DNA of 11,700 bases from Phenylobacterium sp. CCH9-H3 (GTDB lineage: Bacteria > Pseudomonadota > Alphaproteobacteria > Caulobacterales > Caulobacteraceae), in the NCBI RefSeq assembly GCF_001557235.1, contig NZ_LSJI01000204.1, positions 1-11,700 of the forward strand. Direction: 5' to 3'. Shown one piece after another: positions 5,993 to 11,700 of this stretch. Positions within the stretch are counted from its first letter, which is position 1, and each line of letters begins with the position of its first letter. The translations under genes were made by a program, and so were the position numbers. Under the pieces are notes generated by a model. That model had not been told where the DNA came from, searched no databases, and saw only the letters and a list, made by a program, of their open reading frames with translations.

Positions 5993-6687
5993 CGGCCCGC
6001 GCGCCGCATCTGCCGGGCCGCTGGCGCCTGGGGCCTCGGGCGTTCATGGCGCGGCCGCGGCTCACCGGCGCGCTGGCGGCAGGCGGCGCCGTGGGGCTCG
6101 CCTGCGCCGCGCTGACGCCGCTGGCGCCGCCATCCTGCCTCATCGCGGGCTGGGACGTCTTCTGCCTGCTCTACCTCGGCCTCACCTTCACGGCGATCGC
6201 ACGCCAGGGCCCGGCCGAGATCCGCGCCCGCGCGGCGCAGCAGGACCAGGGTCAGGCTGTGATCCTGCTGCTGATCCTCGCCGCCTGCGGCGCCAGCCTG
6301 GCCGCCGTCGGCCTGGAGCTCTCCCTGGCCCAGGACGATCCCGGTCCGGAAAAGGCGCTGCGGGTCGCCGCCGCCTTCGCCACCGTCACCGGATCCTGGC
6401 TGGTGATGCAGCTGGTCTTCGCCATGCACTATGCGCACGAGTACTATGCGGTCGACGGCCGGACAGGCGGGGACTCAGGGGGTCTCGCCTTTCCCGGAAA
6501 CGAGCCGCCCGACTACTGGGACTTCCTGCACTTCTCGATCGTGATCGGGGTCGCCGCCCAGACGGCCGATATCGCCTTCACCGGAAAGCGCCTCCGGCGG
6601 CTGGGCACGGCTCACAGCCTGATCGGCTTCGTCTTCAACACCCTGATCCTGGCGCTTACGATCAACCTGTTGGCGGGGCTGTTCTGA
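5989..6687 (+). CDS. DUF1345 family integral membrane protein
   Basis: A 232-residue inner-membrane protein with about five to six hydrophobic segments (about 25-46, 50-71, 87-110, 125-147, 175-193, 205-231). The C-terminal half carries the block I associate with DUF1345: MHYAHEYY (about 145-152), GGLAFPGNEPPDYWDFLHFS (about 164-183), then VAAQTADI and a final helix with FNTLILALTINL. The biochemical role of the family is not known to me. The ATG at 5989 shares four bases (ATGA) with the stop of the RsbW-like gene, so the two are translated together. That tie suggests the membrane protein acts with, or is controlled by, the kinase, though simple operon sharing is possible. A terminator-like hairpin follows at 6714. 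Confidence 0.85.
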   Translation: MTARAPHLPGRWRLGPRAFMARPRLTGALAAGGAVGLACAALTPLAPPSCLIAGWDVFCLLYLGLTFTAIARQGPAEIRARAAQQDQGQAVILLLILAACGASLAAVGLELSLAQDDPGPEKALRVAAAFATVTGSWLVMQLVFAMHYAHEYYAVDGRTGGDSGGLAFPGNEPPDYWDFLHFSIVIGVAAQTADIAFTGKRLRRLGTAHSLIGFVFNTLILALTINLLAGLF

Positions 6688-6713
6688 AGACGAAACGGCG
6701 ACGGGAGCGGAAA

Positions 6714-6742
6714 GGCCATCCGGCAGCGGTGGCCCATATTTT
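6714..6742 (+). terminator. Likely terminator after the DUF1345 gene
   Basis: GGCCA (6714-6718) and CCG (6720-6722) pair with CGG (6727-6729) and TGGCC (6730-6734), with T6719 bulged and a GCAG loop. A modest T tract follows (CATATTTT, to 6742). The position 27 bases after the DUF1345 stop fits the end of the plus-strand unit. Confidence 0.5.
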
Positions 6743-6744
6743 CC

Positions 6745-6768
6745 CGGCGGGCGTTGAGACGCCGACCG
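6745..6768 (-). other. Hairpin downstream of the tRNA
   Basis: Read on the minus strand, ten bases (6768-6759) pair with ten (6754-6745) around a CTCA loop, with one C-C mismatch and one G-T pair. On the plus strand the same positions give two mismatches, so the structure fits a minus-strand transcript better. It lies about 24 bases after the tRNA 3' end. No T run follows, so it may be a processing or rho-linked stop rather than a true intrinsic terminator. Confidence 0.35.
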
Positions 6769-6791
6769 CGGGAACTTGCGAAGGAAAAGGA

Positions 6792-6866
6792 TGGTGGACG
6801 TGACAGGGATTGAACCTGTGACCCCCTCGATGTCAACGAGGTGCTCTCCCGCTGAGCTACACGTCC
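6792..6866 (-). tRNA. tRNA-Val (anticodon GAC)
   Basis: A full 75-base cloverleaf on the minus strand with CCA encoded. Acceptor GGACGTG pairs with CACGTCC. The D arm is GCTC/GAGC. The anticodon stem CCTCG/CGAGG holds the loop TTGACAT, which places GAC at positions 34-36 and so reads valine codons GUC and GUU. The T arm ACAGG/CCTGT has the loop TTCAATC. The discriminator is A, followed by CCA (6794-6792). It lies 69 bases after the cpdR stop on the same strand, with another hairpin in between. Confidence 0.97.
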
Positions 6867-6896
6867 GTACCTTCGGGAAGGCGGGGATATACAGAT

Positions 6897-6923
6897 CGGC
6901 CCCCGCCTTAGCAAGCGGGGCCG
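6897..6923. other. Inverted repeat between cpdR and the tRNA
   Basis: CGGCC CCCGC (6897-6906) pairs with GCGGGGCCG (6915-6923) with one extra C, around a loop holding CTTAGCAAG. On the minus strand it follows the cpdR stop by about 13 bases but has no T run after it. On the plus strand a run of five T starts nine bases later (6932-6936), too far for a standard terminator. It may protect the cpdR 3' end or mark the boundary with the tRNA transcript. Confidence 0.4.
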
Positions 6924-6935
6924 AAGCGCCCTTTT

Positions 6936-7292
6936 TCAGGCCGCGATCATCCGCTCCACCTCGGAGACGATCTCGCGCAGGTGGATCGGCTTGGACAGTA
7001 CCTTGGAGCCGGCCGGCGCCTGTTCGCCGGCGGCCAGCGCCACGGCGGCGAAGCCGGTAATGAACATGATCCGCAGGCCGGGGTGCTTGGCGGCCGCCTG
7101 GCGCGCCACCTCGATGCCGTCGATGCCGGGCATGACGATGTCCGTCAGCAGGAGATCCCAGGGCTCGTCGAGGTAAGCCACCGCCTCCTCGCCGTCGGCG
7201 CAGGAGGTCACCTCGTGGCCGGCGCGTTCGAGCGCGCGGGCCAGGAAGCCGCGGAGGGAATCGTCGTCTTCGGCGAGGAGGATGCGTGACAT
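6936..7292 (-). CDS. cpdR: CpdR, single-domain response regulator and ClpXP protease adaptor
   Basis: A 118-residue stand-alone receiver domain. It opens RILLAEDDDSLR with the acidic pair near residues 9-11. The phospho-acceptor is Asp51 in LLLTDIVMPGIDGIE (47-61), Thr79 lies in FITGFAAVAL (77-86) and Lys101 in LSKPIHLRE (99-107). The ITGFAAVAL and LSKP-HLRE blocks, the length and the Asp at 51 match CpdR of Caulobacter and rhizobia. There the unphosphorylated form goes to the cell pole and primes ClpXP to destroy cell-cycle proteins, and the CckA-ChpT relay phosphorylates it. The C-terminal AA fits reports that CpdR is itself a ClpXP substrate. Most relatives I recall have Phe where this one has Ile102+1 (KPIHL). 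It is divergent from the amidohydrolase gene. The start ATG at 7292-7290 has only a weak ribosome site. Confidence 0.88.
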   Translation of the reverse strand: MSRILLAEDDDSLRGFLARALERAGHEVTSCADGEEAVAYLDEPWDLLLTDIVMPGIDGIEVARQAAAKHPGLRIMFITGFAAVALAAGEQAPAGSKVLSKPIHLREIVSEVERMIAA

Positions 7293-7385
7293 GGCTGCTG
7301 AACGCTTGATCGCTCACAATAGCTAGCGAAGGGTAAAGGGGGAATGAAGGGGGCCGTTTGACGCTGGGGGCCGCTCCAGCGTTGA

Positions 7386-8300
7386 ATGGAGGCGATGAAC
7401 GCCCTCGATCCCCTGCCCGGAGACGCGCCGCCCGCCATCGGCGATGCGTTTGAGGTGCGCCGGGCCGGGCCGGAGGGCAAGCCGCCCACCCCGTTGGTGT
7501 TCGCCTCGCCGCATTCAGGGCGGCTCTATCCCGAGGACATGATGTCGGCCGCCGCGCTGGATGCGGTGTCGATCCGCAGGTCGGAGGACGCCTTCGTCGA
7601 CGACCTGATCGCCCAGGCTCCGGTCCACGGGGCGGCCGTGATCACCGCCAACTTCGCTCGCGCCTACATTGACCTGAATCGCGAGCCGTTCGAGCTGGAT
7701 CCCGGCATGTTCTCGGACCAGCTGCCCGAGTTCGCCCGCGCCCGCACGGCGCGCGTGGCCGCAGGCCTGGGCGCGATCGCCCGGGTGGTTTCGGAAGGCC
7801 AGGAGATCTATCGCCGCAAGCTGACCTTCGCCGAGGCCCGGCGCCGGATCGATGGCGCTCACCGCCCCTACCACGCGGCGCTGTCGGCCCTGATCGAGGA
7901 AGCCAGGGCCACCCACGGCTTTGCCATCCTGGTGGACTGGCATTCGATGCCCGCGGCGGCGGCCCGGGCGGCGGGCCGCGAGCGGCCCTGCGACATCGTG
8001 CTGGGCGACCGGTTCGGCGCCGCCTGCGCCGGCGTCCTGCCCACGCGGGTCGAGCGCGAGCTGGAGGCCATGGGCTATCGGGTCACCCGCAACATGCCCT
8101 ACGCCGGGGGCTACACCACCGAGCACTACGGCCAGCCGGGGCGGCGGGCGCACGCCCTGCAGATCGAGATCAACAGGGCGCTCTACCTGGACGAGGCGAC
8201 TCTCTCGCCGACCTCGGGTTTCGAGACGCTGCGGGCCCACGTGGAGCAGCTGACCCGGGCCCTGGCGACGGCGGACTGGTCCGCGCTGAAGGCCTCCTAG
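7386..8300 (+). CDS. N-formylglutamate amidohydrolase family protein
   Basis: A 304-residue cytoplasmic zinc hydrolase of the N-formylglutamate deformylase family, which splits N-formyl-L-glutamate to formate and glutamate in one route of histidine breakdown. Family blocks are FASPHSGRLYP (39-49), DLNREPFELD (96-105), ILVDWHSMP (181-189), GGYTTEHYGQP (241-251) and LQIEINRALYLDE (258-270). His and Glu in these blocks are the likely metal and catalytic residues. No hut genes are nearby, so the real substrate may be another N-formyl or N-acyl compound and I leave out the hutG symbol. Neighbouring cpdR is, as I recall, a common partner in alphaproteobacteria. The start could be ATG 7386 or ATG 7395; GGAGG at 7388-7392 is too close to help the second. 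Its TAG stop interlocks with the stop of the convergent gene. Confidence 0.88.
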   Translation: MEAMNALDPLPGDAPPAIGDAFEVRRAGPEGKPPTPLVFASPHSGRLYPEDMMSAAALDAVSIRRSEDAFVDDLIAQAPVHGAAVITANFARAYIDLNREPFELDPGMFSDQLPEFARARTARVAAGLGAIARVVSEGQEIYRRKLTFAEARRRIDGAHRPYHAALSALIEEARATHGFAILVDWHSMPAAAARAAGRERPCDIVLGDRFGAACAGVLPTRVERELEAMGYRVTRNMPYAGGYTTEHYGQPGRRAHALQIEINRALYLDEATLSPTSGFETLRAHVEQLTRALATADWSALKAS

Positions 8301-8998
8301 GCCGAGGCCGGAACAGCCCGGCGGCGGCGCAGGAGCGTCCCGGCGGCGCCGAAGCCCAGGATCATCATCGCCCAGGTGGCCGGTTCCGGCACGGCGCCCG
8401 CGCCAGGGCCGCTCATGATCACATTGTCGAGCTTTACGGTGTCCACGTTGGGGCTCCAGTCGGCGTAGATCTCGATCTGCCGAAGGTCGGCCATGATGGA
8501 CCGGAAGAGGTCGTCCGTGACGCGGGGTCCCTGGTTGACGTCGCTGCCCGTCTGGAAGCTGGAGGTCGACAGCGCAATATTGAACGAGCCGAGCTGAGGC
8601 GACGGCCCGACCGCCAGATTGCCGAACATCCTCGACCCGTTCTTGCTGCTGAACACCACCAGCGGACGCTTGCCGGAATAGTCGTTGAAGGCGGATGAGA
8701 GGTCGAAGCTGAGCGAACCGCCGATGAAGTCGGACTTGTCGCCCAGGAACTTGATCGGCGCGATGTAGCCCCAGCCCGGGAAGCCGTAGGTGGACGTGAT
8801 GAGGCCGCCGGCGGCGTCGTAGGTTACCGGCAGCACGTTGCCCCCCACGCCTTGCCAAGTGCCATAGCCCCACCCGTCGGCGTCGGTGTCGAAGGTGGAG
8901 GACACCGTCGTCGCGGCCCCGGCCTGCCCGGCGAGGGTCACGGCGGCGGCGAGGACAAGGGCTCCGAGGCCCGTCTTCAGTCGGTTCATAGTGCTCAT
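8297..8998 (-). CDS. PEPxxWA-CTERM sorted protein with laminin-B-like domain
   Basis: A 233-residue exported protein. The signal peptide (1 to about 28) ends at AGA-A. The body (about 30-200) has the layout of a laminin B (IV) module: a short FDTDADGWGYG opening (36-46), then APIKFLGDKSDFIGGSLSFDL at about 80-100, a middle beta region, then a late stretch ending in DTVKLDNVIMSG (about 186-197). The tail has VPEPATWAMMILGFGAAG (about 204-221), a PEPxxWA sorting signal, then the basic anchor RRRR. Such tails are cut and sorted by an exosortase, usually to the envelope or exopolysaccharide matrix; no exosortase gene is in the window. The first ATG is at 8998; a second ATG at 8989 fits the GGGATGAG just upstream better. 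The stop shares CTAG with the convergent amidohydrolase gene. Confidence 0.87.
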   Translation of the reverse strand: MSTMNRLKTGLGALVLAAAVTLAGQAGAATTVSSTFDTDADGWGYGTWQGVGGNVLPVTYDAAGGLITSTYGFPGWGYIAPIKFLGDKSDFIGGSLSFDLSSAFNDYSGKRPLVVFSSKNGSRMFGNLAVGPSPQLGSFNIALSTSSFQTGSDVNQGPRVTDDLFRSIMADLRQIEIYADWSPNVDTVKLDNVIMSGPGAGAVPEPATWAMMILGFGAAGTLLRRRRAVPASA

Positions 8999-9132
8999 CC
9001 CATGGCTCGCCGCGACGACCGCGGCTGTCGGATGAGCGGTTAGGGCCCGCGGACCCGCGCTGTCGCCCGCGCACCGATCAACGGCCCAGGCGTTCGACGA
9101 AGGGGGGCGAATTCCCGTGTGAGGCGAGCGGT

Positions 9133-11160
9133 CTAGCCGTCCCGCCGGGCGACCTGCGCCACATAGGCAATCAGGGCGCCCGCGTTGATGGGCTTGGTCA
9201 GGAAATCGTCGGCGCCCGCCGCCTCGGCCGCCTGTTTGTGTTCGTCCATGGCGTTCGCGCTGAGGACGCAGACGGGAACGCGTGGGCGGCCGAACTCGCG
9301 TTCGATCTGGCGGATCGCCCGAATGGCGGCCAGGCCGTCCATCACCGGCATCTGCATGTCCATCAGGACGAGATCGAACGCCTGGCCCGCGAAGGTCTCG
9401 ACCGCCTCGCGACCGTTCTCCACCGCCACGATCTCGACCGGCAGGTCCTCGAGGATCAGCTCGACGGTCATGCGGTTGATCAGATGATCCTCGGCCAGGA
9501 GGAGCCTGAGCGGACGCATGGCGGCGTCCACGGCCGACGACTGGACCACCTCGACGGTCGGCCCATCCTGGACCACGCGTCGCAACGGAAGCTCGACCTT
9601 GAACGTCGCCCCTCGCCCCGGCGCCGACGTGGCGGAGATCGTCCCGCCCATCAGGGTCGCCAGGGACTTCGAGATCGCCATGCCCAGGCCCGTTCCGCCG
9701 TACTGCCGCGTGACCGAGCCGTCCGCCTGCTCGAACCGTTCGAACAGCGTTTCGGCCACGTCGGGCGGAAAGCCGATGCCCGTGTCGCGAACGGCGAAGC
9801 GCACCCGTTCGCGGCCGTCCGGCAGGGGCGTGCAGGTCACCGAAAGCCGCACCTGGCCGCGAGCGGTGAACTTGACGGCGTTGCTGACTAGGTTGGACAG
9901 CACCTGGCGGATCCGCAGCTCGTCGCCGACGAACCGGTCGCGCGCCGCGTCGTCCAGTTCCACGAGCAGTTCCACGCCCTTCTCGGCGGCGCTGGCCTGG
10001 AACAGGTCGGCGATTTCCCGCACGACGTTCGCAAGGTCGAAGCGCTCCTCGCGGATGGACACGCGACCGGCGTCGAGCTTGGCGAGGTCGAGGATGTCGC
10101 TCAGCAGCCGTTCCAGCGCCCGGCCCGACCCCTCGATCAGGTTGACCATGTGCCGCTGCTTCGGCGCCAGGTCGGTGCGGGCCAGGGCGCCGGCGATGCC
10201 CAGCACCCCGTTCAAAGGCGTCCGGATCTCGTGGCTCATGTTGGCCAGAAACACGGACTTCGCCAGGTTCGCCTTCTCCGCCAGCTCGCGCGCCGCGATC
10301 AGACGAAGTTCCGTGTCCCGCCGCTCGGACAGATCGCGGACGATGGCGGTGAACGCGTGGCCCGTGGCCGTCTCCAGCACCGCAAGGGAAACCTCGGCCG
10401 GGAACTCGTCGCCCGACCGGCGACGCCCGACGATCGGCGCCCTGTCGTGCATGCGAAGGCTCTTCGCCCCGCCCGCGGAGAAGGCGGCCACGTGCAGCTC
10501 GTGCGCGGACCTATGCCTGGCCGGCAGCAGCTTCTCGACCGGCTGGCCGACCACCTCGTCCGCGCTGTAGCCGAAGATTTCCTCCGCGCCCGCGCTGAAG
10601 GCGATGATGCGGGCGGCCTGGTCGGTGACGACGATGGCCTCGGGCGAGATCGTCAGCATCGCGGCCAGGGTGTTCGCGCTGCGGCGGGCGGCTTCCTCCG
10701 CAGCCCGGGCGCTGGTGACGTCCTGGACGGCCCCAAACATCAGCGCGGGCGCGCCGTCGGATCCGAGTTCGACCTCGGCGCGCTCCCGCATGATGCGTTC
10801 CCGCCCATCCGGCAACACGACGCGGTAGTCGAGCGCGTAGTCCTCCTCGCCGGCGAGCGCGCTGCGGACGCGGGCCCGGACGCGCTCCCGGTCTTCCGGA
10901 TGGATGAGATCCAGGACGTGGGCGAAGGTGGGCTGAAACGCACAGGGCGCCAGGCCGAAGATCCGGTAGACCTGCGCGGACCAGAGCAAGGTCTCGCGCG
11001 GGACGTCCGCCCGCCAGCTCCCCGTGTTCGACAGGCGCTCGGTGCGGTCGAGGTGGTCCAGCAAGGCCGCCACGTCGCCGCCGGCGCGGACTCCGTCCCG
11101 GGACCACGGGTCGACGGACGCGCGTGGCTCGCCTGCGCGCCTATTCTTCGGAACCTTCAA
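9133..11160 (-). CDS. Soluble PAS-PAS hybrid histidine kinase with C-terminal receiver
   Basis: A 675-residue cytoplasmic sensor kinase without membrane helices. In order: a PAS/PAC region (about 40-152, with the PAS_3-like [16 protein letters not shown] and [10 protein letters not shown]), a second PAS (about 160-280, [21 protein letters not shown] and [12 protein letters not shown]), a linker helix, HisKA with [10 protein letters not shown] (309-318, His310), HATPase with the N box around Asn426, G1 DTGIGF (459-464) and G2 [10 protein letters not shown] (487-496), and a receiver (about 550-672) with Asp601 in [11 protein letters not shown] and Lys656 in LTKP. The start is TTG 11160-11158, backed by GGAGG (11173-11169) eight bases upstream. 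It overlaps the end of the chemoreceptor gene by 20 bases, so the two are likely co-translated. With no output domain, it probably passes phosphate on to an Hpt protein elsewhere. The signal is unknown. Confidence 0.93.
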   Translation of the reverse strand: MKVPKNRRAGEPRASVDPWSRDGVRAGGDVAALLDHLDRTERLSNTGSWRADVPRETLLWSAQVYRIFGLAPCAFQPTFAHVLDLIHPEDRERVRARVRSALAGEEDYALDYRVVLPDGRERIMRERAEVELGSDGAPALMFGAVQDVTSARAAEEAARRSANTLAAMLTISPEAIVVTDQAARIIAFSAGAEEIFGYSADEVVGQPVEKLLPARHRSAHELHVAAFSAGGAKSLRMHDRAPIVGRRRSGDEFPAEVSLAVLETATGHAFTAIVRDLSERRDTELRLIAARELAEKANLAKSVFLANMSHEIRTPLNGVLGIAGALARTDLAPKQRHMVNLIEGSGRALERLLSDILDLAKLDAGRVSIREERFDLANVVREIADLFQASAAEKGVELLVELDDAARDRFVGDELRIRQVLSNLVSNAVKFTARGQVRLSVTCTPLPDGRERVRFAVRDTGIGFPPDVAETLFERFEQADGSVTRQYGGTGLGMAISKSLATLMGGTISATSAPGRGATFKVELPLRRVVQDGPTVEVVQSSAVDAAMRPLRLLLAEDHLINRMTVELILEDLPVEIVAVENGREAVETFAGQAFDLVLMDMQMPVMDGLAAIRAIRQIEREFGRPRVPVCVLSANAMDEHKQAAEAAGADDFLTKPINAGALIAYVAQVARRDG

Positions 11161-11700
11161 CGGCCCGGCCTCCTGCGATGCTGGCGAACCTCCTCGCGCG
11201 CTCGACCGGCGAGGCGCCGGCGCCGCCGGGCGCGCCGAGGCGGAAGCGGCGGATGAGCCGATCGAGTTCGACGGTCTCGGCCTTCATGGCGTGGGTGGCC
11301 GCCGCTGACTGCTCGACCATGGCCGCGTTCTGCTGCACGACCTGGTCCATCTGGGTCACGGTGGCGCTGACCTCCGCGAGACTCGCGGACTGCTCCTGGG
11401 TCGAGGCGGAAATCGTGGATATGACCGAATCGATCTCGGCCACCTGCGCCACGATCGCCGCTAGCGCGACGCCCGCCTCGTGGACCAGCTCGACGCCCGC
11501 GGCCACCTCCCGGCTCGAACGCGCCACCAGCAGCTTGATCTCCTTGGCGGCCTCGGCGGAGCGCTGCGCGAGGGCCCGCACCTCGGACGCCACGACGGCG
11601 AAGCCCTTGCCGGCCTCGCCAGCCCGGGCCGCCTCGACGCCGGCATTGAGCGCCAGCAGGTTGGTCTGGAAGGCGATCTCGTCGATCACCCCGATGATCT
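11141..11700 (-). CDS. Methyl-accepting chemotaxis protein, C-terminal part (runs off right edge)
   Basis: The C-terminal 186 or so residues of a chemoreceptor. Just inside the edge is the signalling hairpin tip, with the stretch from [15 protein letters not shown] to [20 protein letters not shown]. This is the most conserved part of the family and the contact site for CheA and CheW. The coiled coil returns through [12 protein letters not shown] and [15 protein letters not shown], with Glu/Gln pairs as possible methylation sites, and ends in a short basic then acidic tail (GRAVEGSEE). No NWETF-type CheR tether is present. Sensor and membrane parts are outside the window, so the ligand and whether it is membrane-bound are unknown. 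Its stop lies 20 bases inside the hybrid kinase gene. This pairing suggests a dedicated kinase partner, though the classical CheA route is equally possible. Confidence 0.95.
   Translation of the reverse strand, partial: IIGVIDEIAFQTNLLALNAGVEAARAGEAGKGFAVVASEVRALAQRSAEAAKEIKLLVARSSREVAAGVELVHEAGVALAAIVAQVAEIDSVISTISASTQEQSASLAEVSATVTQMDQVVQQNAAMVEQSAAATHAMKAETVELDRLIRRFRLGAPGGAGASPVERARRFASIAGGRAVEGSEE
11169..11173 (-). promoter_or_regulatory. Shine-Dalgarno that sets the TTG start of the hybrid kinase
   Basis: GGAGG on the minus strand lies inside the last codons of the chemoreceptor gene, eight bases before TTG 11160-11158. It is the main reason for accepting a TTG start over GTG at codon 30. 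Confidence 0.55.

Noticed and set aside
6792..6866. Integration site at the tRNA gene
   Set aside because: No integrase gene and no repeat of the tRNA 3' end is visible on either side.
7515..9074. 519-codon open frame on the minus strand
   Set aside because: It is a shadow of the PEP-CTERM gene in another frame joined to antisense of the amidohydrolase gene, and has no domain.

Overview
The window reads as chromosomal DNA of a high-GC alphaproteobacterium, most likely Caulobacterales (Phenylobacterium- or Caulobacter-like). Pointers are a CpdR-type single-domain response regulator with its phospho-acceptor at Asp51, a TonB-dependent receptor, a PEPxxWA-CTERM protein, strong G/C third-position bias and tight gene packing. 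I see no insertion sequence, phage gene, CRISPR array or integration site.

Layout. (1) 1-771, minus: 5' part of a TonB-dependent outer-membrane receptor, running off the left edge. (2) 772-1127: divergent intergenic stretch with two hairpins, the first followed by six T on the plus strand. (3) 1128-4542, plus: tight operon of a STAS protein, a metallo-beta-lactamase-fold hydrolase and a CHASE2/SpoIIE-type (PP2C) phosphatase. (4) 4529-5535, minus: a two-gene unit, secreted FecR-domain protein followed by an OmpA-type lipoprotein, ending in a convergent overlap with the phosphatase gene. (5) 5600-6687, plus: RsbW-like ATPase/kinase overlapping a DUF1345 membrane protein. (6) 6792-6866, minus: tRNA-Val(GAC). 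(7) 6936-7292, minus: cpdR, divergent from (8) 7386-8300, plus: N-formylglutamate amidohydrolase. (9) 8297-8998, minus: PEPxxWA-CTERM protein with a laminin-B-like domain, whose stop codon interlocks with that of the amidohydrolase. (10) 9133-11700, minus: 3' part of a chemoreceptor gene overlapping a soluble PAS-PAS hybrid histidine kinase.

How the genes may work together. The most interesting block is 1128-6687. It holds the three protein classes of a partner-switching circuit: a STAS switch with a phosphorylatable Ser, a PP2C phosphatase with a periplasmic CHASE2 sensor, and a GHKL-type kinase. Interleaved on the other strand is a FecR/OmpA envelope pair, and an MBL hydrolase and a DUF1345 membrane protein are translationally linked to the circuit. 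My inference is an envelope-sensing partner switch: CHASE2 reads a state set by FecR/OmpA, the phosphatase and kinase set STAS phosphorylation, and STAS acts on a target not encoded here. No sigma factor is visible. The second signalling block (10) probably works in chemotaxis-like or multi-sensor control, and cpdR is a core cell-cycle proteolysis adaptor. Everything else looks like ordinary chromosomal content.
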